DNA of 36,874 nt from Azolla pinnata (taxonomy: Eukaryota > Streptophyta > Polypodiopsida > Salviniales > Salviniaceae), in the NCBI GenBank assembly GCA_037176905.1, contig JBBBWG010000826.1, positions 1-36,874 on the forward strand, given 5' to 3'. Shown one piece after another: positions 9,666 through 19,260 of the stretch (position 1 is its first letter; every line of letters begins with the position of its first letter). Both the position numbers and the translations under genes were made by a program. Under the pieces are notes generated by a model. It saw nothing but the letters and a program-made list of their open reading frames with translations. It was not told where the DNA came from and searched no databases.

Positions 9666-10302
9666 CCTCCATGGCTCTTTTTTGATAAATTCATGATGTC
9701 CTTTGTCGTGAAGGAAGATAGAGACGGTTGACATTGAGATTAATATAATAGGATACAATTAGCTCTGATGTTATTCCCATTTCTCAAGCTAGTGATAGGA
9801 CTGTCTATATGTAGTACATTTAACAATTTGATTCCACTTCCATTCACAAAAGGGGTTTGGATTAAGTGCATATTTCTTTCCTATTATTCTATCACAATCA
9901 CATTACAAGTGGATTCATTGGATGCCTTGTTATTACAAGTGGTTATCATTTAATTAGAGATTTGCAACATAATTAACACAAGTTTGAAATTTCTTTACTA
10001 ATGTTAACTACAAATTTTTTAGCAAAATGAGACAATGATTCAAGATCTAACTCCATGAGAATTGCAACACCCAAATTCTGTTTAACTTTTTTTTAGTTTT
10101 GATATATGTACACATAGAAGCAAAATCTTGAGCCCAGGAAGGCTTGCTGAGGTTATACAAAATCCAGAAGAAACATGCAGCTTTGAGAAGTCGATACTAA
10201 TCATCCATTTGTGGCATCTTTTGACATGAGGACCAGCTGATCAAGTCCTCTCCAAACTATTATCGTAGCATCATCGACTGATGATGATCCTAGTGGCCAA
10301 TG
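9666..10302. other. AT-rich spacer downstream of LESV
   Basis: No gene or clear repeat seen. The part next to 10390 will include the 3' UTR of LESV, which lies on the minus strand. Confidence 0.5.
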
Positions 10303-10338
10303 CTATCTATCTACCTATCTATCTATCTATCTATATAT
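10303..10338. repeat. (CTAT)n microsatellite
   Basis: About nine imperfect CTAT units, with one CTAC interruption. It lies about 55 bp beyond the LESV stop codon and so is probably in the 3' UTR. Confidence 0.9.
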
Positions 10339-10390
10339 GCATAGTGACATCCTCAAAGAGGCAGCCTGATACTGTAAATCTATATAAGCT

Positions 10391-13300
10391 TCACTTCCTT
10401 TTGATGCTGTGGCTTGTTTTTCCTACTCTCTGTAGCTCTCCTGAATTATCTAAACAATGATGGAATCCATAATGAGGGTACCTTTCATACCACGTTTCTT
10501 GCTGCTCATGTGTATCCCAATGTTCACCACTGCTACTCTTTCCATACTTGTGTACCCACCCTGTTCCTGCATGCTCCTCGCCCCATGTGCGATTCCATCT
10601 CTCACCGCCAGCTCCTTCCCACCATGTCTCGCCTCTTTTCACTCCATGGCTATGCATATCGAATTTTTCGTCCCATTTGTCTCCCCATTTTGACCGACCT
10701 CCACAGAATTCGGATCGCTCTGCCCATTTGTCTGTGTATTTCATAGCCCCACCCAGCCCATCAAATTCCTCGCCCCATCTGCAAAGATTCTCACCAAGTG
10801 TTAACTGAAAAGACAAACTCATCTAAATCAATATGCGATAGGCAATTTCAGTTTTATTTATCTGCTTGACTTTCTTTATCCATGCAGCATTTTCAGCCTA
10901 TCTCCTGGTTTACATATATCCCCTATGGCAAATCATTATTATATCGCCAGGTTTAGTACCTTTTCTCTTGCAACTCTCTTGATGTTATTACACAGCTGCA
11001 CAAAGATGGAAAATCAGAAAATGCACAAGAAAATATGGAGATATTGCATAAGCAAGGCTTTTATGCACTACTCTAGACCAATTTTTTGAATGTGGGGTAA
11101 GTGCAGAATGGTCGCGACGTTGAGGGTCTTCCCACTGAGGATGATTTTTGCAGTTATATAAAGCTCATTTATAATTGTTCAGGGACCTACCTGCTCAGCA
11201 GCAGAGGCTAAAGTTATATTAGGGAGTCTTCCTTTCAAGAGCCATATTAAAAAATTGTATCAATTAATGCATTCGATTGCTCTACAGTTCCTAATGAAGT
11301 GCATATATCGTTGACCTGGGTTTAAGGGTTCTTCCAGAATTCTAATCAATAGATGGATACTGATAGAGAGACCTCTTATATTCATGATCTGCAAAAACAA
11401 TTCAAGCCTGGTCGTGGCCAGTTCCATATCTTTGACGATAAATGGAAGCCAAGTTGACATAGATATGCAAACTTGGTGGGTTATGGGTGATAGTCCATAT
11501 TGCTTACTCAAATTGCATCATGGTTTGAGTTCCGTAATTTCATTGCACCATGTCTGATCAAAGGATGGAAGATTAAACTTGTTGATTTCCAGAAACTAGC
11601 TTAGTTCATGAGTGTTTCATTTTAGCTTTATATTTGCTTCTGGTTTTGACATTTTAAAATCCTCCACCAAACATGGTGAAGGGAAATCATTAAAAGGAAA
11701 AAGTCATTGAGGACAATCCGCCATTATCTCCAGACACCTTGAAGAAGCAGGTGATACCACCAACTTTGATGTTTTTGAATAGCATTTCCAATAACTTCAA
11801 AGACATCATACTTCATTTAATGATGATAAGCACTAACAGTGTTGCAAGTAAAAAAATTTCTTTTGAAGGAGTTGAGATATTTATCCAGATCTCATACTTG
11901 TTTTGTTTTGTTTCTGGGCCAGATTGAGGGCGTCCTATCCACTTTACCTCTAGGTGTAAGGCCTCCGGAACTTACCTATCTCCTTGAACTCCTTATGTGA
12001 TTACCTGGAGTCTTCCAGAGATGGATAGCGACCACCCCTCATACGAGCAAGTACTGAGGGCTTGCTTCTTGAGCATGAGGATCACTCAGGCCATTTATCA
12101 GCTGAATTGCCTTTCCATCCTGGGGGACTTTCGAAAAGAACTACCTTACCCTTGTTGGGATATTGGATCGTCCAATACTCCACTAATAGGGCCACTTACC
12201 AGTTAAATTGCCTTTCTGTCCAGGTGGACATCCAAAATGAACTGCCATGGTCTCCTCGGGGCCATTGGTTAAGAGTTATTGGAAGTGACTCTCGATATAT
12301 AACTATTTTGAACTTGGATCATAGAAACGGTCCAATACTCCAATATTAGGATAGGTTACCAGCTAAACTGCCTTTCAATCCCAATGAATCCTGGCGGACT
12401 TCTAAAATGAATTACTATACCGTCTATTACGAGCATAGTCATAAGTAATCAAGAGAAGTTATGTAATGGACCTTATGATCAGTTAGTGACAGTTAAACCA
12501 TTTTAAAAAGAGAGAATTAGAATTGAAAACAACCATTTCTATGACAAAAGATAATCAGTCAAGTCTTTCTACTTGACCACTTCATATGAAGTGGTCATGG
12601 ACCAAGGACCTAGGGTCACTCTTTTTAGTTCAGATTATCTTCTGATCAGGCCTAGATGCTGCTAGTGTGGCAAGACTCATATTTTTTGCCTCGAGAGTCC
12701 ACTGGCCAAGACAATCTATGACCATCTGTAGACGCTGATGGGCAAGTACACCCATCTCTCACAATGAACTAAGGGTTTGCATGCCCTCTTTGCAATTTTC
12801 CCTCTTCTTTATTTCCTTATTTATGCTTACAATCAGATATGGCCTCTAACTCCCTTCTTGGGGCATCAACTCAAAGGTGGCGTCCTCCAATACTTCAATA
12901 TTAACGAACACATTAAAAGATCTATTTTTTGAATGGCTCAATTCCAGAATACTGTACCTGGTAAGACACACTGAAAATAAAGTTCTATGCCTATCAACTC
13001 AAGCCCCAGTGAATCTAAGAAAAAAAGAGTTTGTGAGGAATATCAAAACTACAGAGTAAACCATAATCAAGAATGTCAGATTGTTCCTATAGATCCTTAA
13101 ATCGATAATATTGGAAAAGAGATTTGTTTGCAAATAGAATCAACAAATTTGTCACTCGAGTCACACTACTATGAGATGTGCACATAAGTACACATTACAT
13201 ATGCAAGCAGCTTGCAATGGATCAACATGATTATATCCATCATCTTGGGTATCATTATAACTTCCAATTGGAGCAATAGCAGAAATTTCTAAAAAGAGGA

Positions 13301-16226
13301 TACTTCATATGGTGAATGGAAATCAGTTAAAAACATAGCCCATGTGAACATAAGAAAAAGAACAGGATGGTGGGCAAGTGTAAAGATATGATCTCTCTCA
13401 TAGATATGTAAAGTAGCAAACTGCTAACACTGTGAAGTGCACCTAATGATATAACTCACAAGAATCCTTAGATGAGCTTTGACCCACAAAATAATATGAG
13501 GCAAATACAAAACCACACTAAAAGCAAGATTTAGATGCATGTAATATTCAATAAACAGAAAGATATACATTAGAAATTGGAGTATGTAGCTAGCACACAT
13601 GCATGTGAGTCCTTAATGCACAAACGTTTTCCTTACCTCTCATGCCAAATATGAGCATGACCCGGTTCTAATGGAGTTGCCTCGTCAATTTTACACCATT
13701 TCTCAGTTGATTTTTCTGCACGCCCAGATGCATTATAATATTCCCGCCACTTTTCATGCCATTCGGTACCATAGCCATTTTTTCCCCACTTGTCAGCATT
13801 TTTCTCAATGTGGAGAAGTCCAGATGATAAATCCTGAATACCAAAATCAATCATATAGTTTGAGTACTCCACAAAAGACATCAAGTAATCCTCTCAACAA
13901 ATAAATTCAATATCAGCTCCTTGTACTGATAAGTAAAGAATGCAGAAAGAGTTTGACTAAATAACAAAGCGGAAGCCTTACTAACAAGCTCACAAAACTG
14001 AATAGGTTATTTCATCTGGTAGTAGTATACCAACTAGTAACATGACAGATACAGGAGCACACCTGCCACATTGCTTCTTTCCAAAACTCCCGCCAAATGT
14101 TTCCTGATGCATCACGGCCTGACTTCTCAGCTCCGAGCTCCTTATAATCAAATTCATCAAATGCCTCCCAGAACTTCTCTTCCCATTCAGTTCCATCTGC
14201 ATTTACACCCCTGATCACAGTCCAGGAGCATGTAACACCATCCTTTCGCAGGTCTTTGCCTGTCTCTTTCCACCAACTGGACCCGTCCCGATTAACACCA
14301 CTGTTAATTGTCGAATTCTTACTCTCTTGATGCATGACCGAAGAAATCTGAGTTGCAATGTCCGGAATCGTCACGCTCGAAGCCAATGTTTCAATCTCTT
14401 CAGATGTTCTAACAGCATTCTCTTGAACTTGTACAAGGGATTGAAGTGGTGGAAGAGAAGGTTTGGCTCTGCTTTGGAATACTGACAACCCAGATTCCAT
14501 GCTCTCAAAAGGGATATTCAAGGAAGGTGCAAAGTCGTCCTTTTCAAGCAGAACTGACGATCTGTCAGGCAATAGATTAGGATACAGATTTTCTGAGATT
14601 CTAGACATTTCATCTGTATTCTTGTCAGGAGGGGTCCATGACCAAAAATCTGGGCCAGGTGTTGCAAGAGCTCCCAATGTAGGATTTGTGGTTGAAGTAT
14701 TATCAGGATGATCTCCTAAGAAAGCAAAGAAGGTTACTCATGGAAGGAAACATATATATCAATAGACAAACAAGTTCTGTGATTGAAACTGTAGCGAGAT
14801 TCTCAACGCGATAAAAGAACAACCCCTGTTGAAATTTTAAAAGTTTCGTTGGATGTCACAAGTCTTCAAAACGTTGTTCCCAATAACAACCAACTAAAAT
14901 TTTTTCATTTCCAATCATCCATAGTCGTTGTGCATCTTATGTTACACACATTCATCAGCCAAACAAAGAGATTTCAAGGATTTTGGGACCTCTTTATTCA
15001 TCATGTCTCTGTTCTGCATAGGAAAACTGTAGCGTGAAATAACAATTACATATATAGATACTAGTAAGTAACTAAGAGCAAATGCTGTTTTCAATCAGAT
15101 CAAAGCACACCAGAAATATTTTTATCGAAATATCCTCTGTACCCTGTGCTAGTTGGGGGTAGCAATGCAGCCATATATGACAAAGGACCTAAAAGCTAAT
15201 GAAGCCAAAAGCTTCACAAGCATCAGAATACTCAACAACACTCTATTCGACATTTGAACGAAGAATAGGGGCATGATTTACATACAAAACACACATTATG
15301 TATCTCATTGGAAAACAAAAAGTCGAAACGAAAGTTTCTAGAGCACCTAAACCGAGAAAAACTTAGGAAAGAAGAACCGCCATTGAGCAACAGTGTGTGT
15401 TCCTTCATCTCTTCCTGTACAGACAGGACTGCCTACTGTAAGGGGAAAAGAATCAGACTTGCACAAACATCTGATATTCTCATATGCCTCCAAAAAACGA
15501 CCTCAATAGACATCCTTTGCATGCTATTATAGAAGCGACATGAAGCAGTGCACACAGGCAAAAGGAACTGATTAACGGTTAGACCTAAGACGAAATCCTC
15601 TTCCCAATTGACTTCTCTAAACTTCAGTGCGAGAATTTGTTGCTCCTTTCGCAATGAATTAACCACATGAAAGAAAGGAAATTTTCAGGTTGAAGCCTCA
15701 GGTGGATACCTTGATCTTTGTTTCTCGAAACGGTGTATTGGGATATGGATTGCGCATACAAAGGAGGTAATGTAGCAGCAGAGTTCCTAAAGGTGGATTC
15801 TTGTTCACGAAGTAGCGCATTGACAGCAGCAAGAGCAGCAGCCGCGCGATCGATAATCTGCAATCTCTGCACCTTATCCCTCTCTTCAGGTGGAACCTTC
15901 AGAATGCTCTCGAACCGCTTCGACTTAGCCTCCCAATCCTCTCCTCCTGCTCCTCCTTCTTGCTCAGATCTTTCTGCCTCGCCGTTTCTCCTCGCATGCG
16001 CATACTCTCCCTGCCAGTTCCGATGCTTCTCCTTCTCCGTCTCCTTCTCCTCGGCGTTGTACAGGCGCAGCTGCTCCTGCTGCTGCCGTTCTTTGGCTCG
16101 CCTCCACATGCTGAGATAGGAAGAGGATCCGGCATGCTCGCTAGGGTTGGAGGAGGAAGGAGACTGTGCGTTGATGGAGGAGAGCAGCCGCGATGGCGGG
16201 AGCAGGAATCCTGCGATGAGGGCCAT
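10391..16226 (-). CDS. LESV: LESV (LIKE EARLY STARVATION), tryptophan-rich starch-binding plastid protein
   Basis: Four exons on the minus strand: 16226-15710, 14715-14063, 13833-13637 and 10778-10391. They total 1755 nt, or 584 aa plus stop, close to the length of Arabidopsis LESV (about 578 aa). All introns are GT-AG: donor AAG/GTATCC, acceptor CTTAG/GAGAT; donor CAG/GTGTGC, acceptor TTCAG/GATTT; donor GAGAG/GTAAGG, acceptor TGCAG/ATGGGG. The frame holds across each join, for example HER then WGEEFDGLGG over the last one. Residues 1-40 are Ser-rich and lack acidic residues at the start (MALIAGFLLPPSRLLSS), fitting a plastid transit peptide. Residues 40-130 are charged and helical, including KVPPEERDKVQRLQIID. 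Exon 2 opens with the conserved GALATPGPDFWSWTPP. From about residue 300 on, Trp/Gly/Glu-rich repeats follow (WWKETG, WEEKFWEAFDEF, WREFWKEAMWQ, WHEKWREYY, KYTDKWAER, KWGDKWDEKF, GETWWEG, ERWNRTWGEEH, GWVHKYGKSSSGEHWDTH). In this family the Trp-rich part binds starch glucans and helps amylopectin crystallise at the granule. The gene looks intact. Confidence 0.93.
10779..13636 (-). other. LESV intron 3 (2858 bp)
   Basis: It runs from donor GTAAGG (13636) to acceptor TTTGCAG (10779) and is by far the longest LESV intron; the other two are 994 bp (14716-15709) and 229 bp (13834-14062). Most of it is AT-rich with no coding. A block at 11930-12420 has raised GC and internal repeats (separate entry) and may be an inserted element. 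Confidence 0.85.
12090..12420. repeat. Three-copy interrupted repeat inside LESV intron 3
   Basis: Copies at about 12092-12145, 12191-12245 and 12353-12420 share the pattern TTACCAG(C/T)TAAATTGCCTTTC, then a GG.GGACxTC.AAAATGAACT part. Between them GTCCAATACTCCA(C/A)TA occurs twice (12171, 12329). Each copy has diverged and is separated by unrelated sequence. No terminal repeats or coding were found. Confidence 0.65.
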
Positions 16227-16234
16227 GGTCAGAG

Positions 16235-16239
<5 letters not shown>

Positions 16240-16280
<41 letters not shown>
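16240..16280. repeat. (AG)n / (CT)n microsatellite in the LESV 5' leader
   Basis: About 20 perfect dinucleotide units begin 13 bp upstream of the LESV ATG (16226). On the gene's strand this is a CT tract, common in plant 5' UTRs. The frame stays open upstream of the ATG only because the tract encodes Leu-Ser repeats. I start the protein at 16226, where MALIAGF begins a plausible transit peptide. Confidence 0.9.
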
Positions 16281-16284
<4 letters not shown>

Positions 16285-16331
16285 CGATGAGTGGTATGTA
16301 TACATACGTATATGTATGCGTACTGTACGAT

Positions 16332-16587
16332 TGGGTCTATGTATTCGTATATCGTATACTTATACGTATGCATACAAATAGGACTGAGAAAAGAAAAGGG
16401 AGTTCATTTGGCAGAGAAGGAAGCATTGCACGAAGCTCCAGAGGAATCCGATTGACTCTACGTATTCGTATATCGTATACATATGTGTATGCATATACAT
16501 ATAGGATTGAGTTAGTTGTAACTATTTTTTTTCTTCTTTCTTTGAAAAATAAAAGAGAGTTCAATTGGTAGAGAAGGACATTAGCGT
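16332..16587. repeat. Direct duplication upstream of LESV
   Basis: Two related segments, about 16332-16430 and 16453-16587. They share CTCTACGTATTCGTATATCG (CTATGTATTCGTATATCG in the first copy), then a TATAC/TATGCATA run, then ATAGGA(C/T)TGAG, and finally GGGAGTTCATTTGGCAGAGA against AGAGAGTTCAATTGGTAGAG. The second copy is longer by a T-rich insert. It lies 100-360 bp upstream of the LESV start, so it may be in the promoter or 5' UTR. Confidence 0.7.
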
Positions 16588-16599
16588 AAAATAGCAAAA

Positions 16600-17130
16600 G
16601 CGTTCAATTGGTATGTGCACACTGATATGGTCGTGTTGCAGCTGACGGACATTCACAATAAACATCAAGTTTCTCATTACCCATTCAAGTCTAGAAAAAA
16701 AAGGATAGTTAAACATGATGACGATGAATGCTAATTAGTCATCTCTTTGTTAGAGAAAAAAATATATTTAACATTTAGCTAGTTAAACCAAACTGACTTA
16801 GACACAACTTTTCACATTCACATGCTTCCACGCCTAAGCATTGCCGATCTTGGCCCCACACAAAATGCACAAAATGCATTTGGCTCTAGCGGAATCTGAA
16901 TGGGCGTTCATCTTTGGAGAATCTCACGGTAGAAGCTTACACTGCATAAGCATGACATTACTTGTATAAAATGAAGGCATTCTTCAATTGTTGTACAATC
17001 AAAGTCGAAGTATGTAGAACATTTGCTATCTAGTATTTGAATATACATGTACATTGCATGGATATACACACATGAAAGAGTAAATTAAACATTGTAATGA
17101 ACCTACTCCATCAGAATTTAAAAAACTAAG
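16600..17130. other. AT-rich spacer
   Basis: No gene seen. The right part (about 16990-17165) may be the end of an LTR, since a primer site follows it at 17167. Confidence 0.4.
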
Positions 17131-17556
17131 AGTTCTCTTTTGCAATTGGCCTAGGACATCAACAACTGGTATTAGAGCAATCAGAACCTAAGCTATAGGA
17201 AGCATAAGTTGAATTTGGCCCAGAATTGACTACTTTTGGAGAAGGTATATATAGATTGGACTAATCATTACATGTCCTCACGAATCTCTTCTTAGTTCTC
17301 TTTTGCAATTGGCCTAGGACATCAACAAATGGTATTAGAGCAATCAGAACCTAAGCTATAGGAAGCATAAGTTGAATTTGGCCCAGAATTGACTACTTTT
17401 GGAGAANNNNNNNNNNNNNNNNNNNNNNNNNNNNNNNNNNNNNNNNNNNNNNNNNNNNNNNNNNNNNNNNNNNNNNNNNNNNNNNNNNNNNNNNNNNNNN
17501 NNNNNNGGTATATATAGATTGGACTAATCATTACATGTCCTCACGAATCTCTTCTT
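17131..17556 (+). repeat. Direct repeat with retrotransposon primer site, interrupted by the gap
   Basis: Copy 1 is 17131-17293. Copy 2 is 17294-17406 and then, after the N run, 17507 to about 17556. The copies differ at about one base (ACTGG against AATGG). Each has CATCAACA, which looks like an LTR end, directly before TGGTATTAGAGC (17167-17178 and 17330-17341), a one-mismatch initiator tRNA-Met primer site. This suggests the 5' end of a plus-strand LTR retrotransposon. No gag was recognised after it. Confidence 0.6.
17407..17506. other. Assembly gap, 100 N
   Basis: Exactly 100 unknown bases, the conventional size for a gap of unknown length. The bases left of it (...TTTTGGAGAA) and right of it (GGTATATATAG...) are directly joined in repeat copy 1 at 17243/17244. 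The true gap may therefore be zero or the repeat may be collapsed. Confidence 0.97.
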
Positions 17557-18284
17557 TAGGCATTTGCCTAAATTTTTGGAATTTTCCGGAAGATGGTCAT
17601 AATCAACAATATTCATGCTAACAAAGTCTGCTAGGCGGATAAATGCTAACTATGCAATCCTAATTAATAATGTATTGCTTGTTTCAGATTTTATACTTGG
17701 TGGGTTTGCTCAAGTGCCTCGAGCTTTAGCACCTGTAGGCTCAACTCTTCTACTGCTTGCTTCTTACTCTTCGGCCCAACGTATTAGATGGAGCCTCGAC
17801 AATTTCTTCTTTTGTCGGAAGTTGATTTTATTGGAGCATTTGGACGCGAGCTCCTGCTCGAATACATCCTTCTTAATTTTTATCCTTCTTGAGGTTCTCG
17901 GGTTCTTATTTTCATTTTTACTTTCCTTCTCTTAGTGATGAAACAAAAGTACAGGGCAATGGTCATAGCATAAATTTTACAAGTCTATAGAAAAATGCAT
18001 CCAAGTATAATTACAAAAGAAACCAATGTGGCGGTGTATATAGCTAAAGTTGATCTATCTAACTTCCTTACAGAATCTCAAAAAATTTCCAATAGTGAAG
18101 AAAACGCCCAATAGTGAAGAAAACGCATCTTGGCAACCCTTTCTGTTGGTTGTTCATGCAACATACGTTTGTATCGACCGTTCAAAACATGAACAAATTG
18201 CATCCAAATGACTACCAACACTTACAGAGCGCCCAAATTTGCTTGAGGTTCTCGGTTAAAACTGAGCCACCGTGAATTTTAATG
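17557..18284. other. Spacer with no recognised gene
   Basis: A 106-codon open frame (17615-17935, plus) resembles no protein I know and has no supporting context. A small 18-bp tandem repeat (AATAGTGAAGAAAACGCC) occurs twice at about 18093-18128. Confidence 0.4.
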
Positions 18285-18690
18285 CATACTAAAATCAGAC
18301 ATCATATATTAACCACTGGTCTTATCTCTCATTAAAAATTGACGCACAATTAGTTACCACTAACTGATTTTATTCCTCTCCTAAGTTACTACTATTACTT
18401 GTTAATCGCTTCTTGCAAATCGATTCTATCCTTCTCTTACTAATTGCTTCAATCTCTCTCTCTCTCATGTTCGTTGACTCTTAATCTTCCTAATGCTACT
18501 TACTAATCGTTTCCTACTTCGTATTGTTGCTCACTAATCGATTCTCTTACTGTATTCGATTAACAGATGTTAGTAATTTTCGAATCTATTGATTTAGCGT
18601 TATGGGCGTTGGATTAGGTTTTAATCCATAATTTCTAATTTTAGCAGGCGTTAAACTATGATTTAGGCTGTTTTTTTGGTAAATTTCCCT
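18285..18690. mobile_element. Diverged MITE-like copy related to the one in gene 2 intron 4
   Basis: It shares with 19806-20237 the core TTACTGTATTCGATTAACAG (TTACTACATTCGATTAACAA there), the GTTAGTAATTTT stretch after it, and the right end (TTTTAGCAGGCGTTAAA against TTTTAGTAGGTGTTAAA, then a TTTTTGGTAA end). The left end is too diverged to show a clear inverted repeat. Borders are approximate. Confidence 0.5.
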
Positions 18691-19029
18691 TTGATGATTT
18701 ACCTCCTTTTGATCCCACTAGATGCAGACCTACTGCAATTAATATTCCACGATACTCAATTGCACCGTTAAAGGATGAAATCATAGAGGATCAGGTGAGG
18801 TTGACATGAAACAGAGCGTAACACACAGTCAATGGAAGCGGGCAAAGGAGTGCAAGCAGACGAGTGAATGAAAGTTCTGAAGATTTACCTATAATAATTG
18901 CTGATCAATTCTTAAGTATCCGATTAATCATGCATATCTGGCAATATGTTGCACCACCAAGTTTGGTTTAAGGTAAAGAGTCATTAATGACACAACATGG
19001 AAATTAAGCGCATGAATCGATGTTCAGAA

Positions 19030-19226
19030 ACATCGATCCTTCCGCCATGGCTGTCGTGCAATTAACATCGGTTTGACAATGGTGAGTCTTCTGCCATAGC
19101 TGTTAATGAACATGCTGATTAGCGTCGATTCTTCTGCCATAGCTGTTAGTGAGCATGTTGATTGATTGGCATCGATTCTTCTGCAATAGCTGTTAATCGA
19201 TGCCGATTCTTCTGCGATAGCTCCAT
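19030..19226. repeat. ~45-bp degenerate minisatellite just downstream of gene 2
   Basis: Four to five copies of ATCGATTCTTCTGCCATAGC followed by TGTTAATGAACATG(C/T)TGATT start near 19031, 19082, 19124, 19170 and 19199. The array ends about 35 bp before the gene 2 stop codon (19261), so on the gene's strand it lies in the 3' UTR. Confidence 0.75.
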
Positions 19227-19260
19227 CAGCCTGATGATCATGACATTAATGATTCCATGA

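Noticed and set aside
16227..16373. N-terminal extension of LESV with Ser-Leu repeats
   Set aside because: Coded by the CT microsatellite and TATAC-rich sequence; the Met at 16226 gives a normal transit peptide start.
17615..17935. 106-aa plus-strand open frame
   Set aside because: No recognised domain, no splice or promoter support; treated as incidental.
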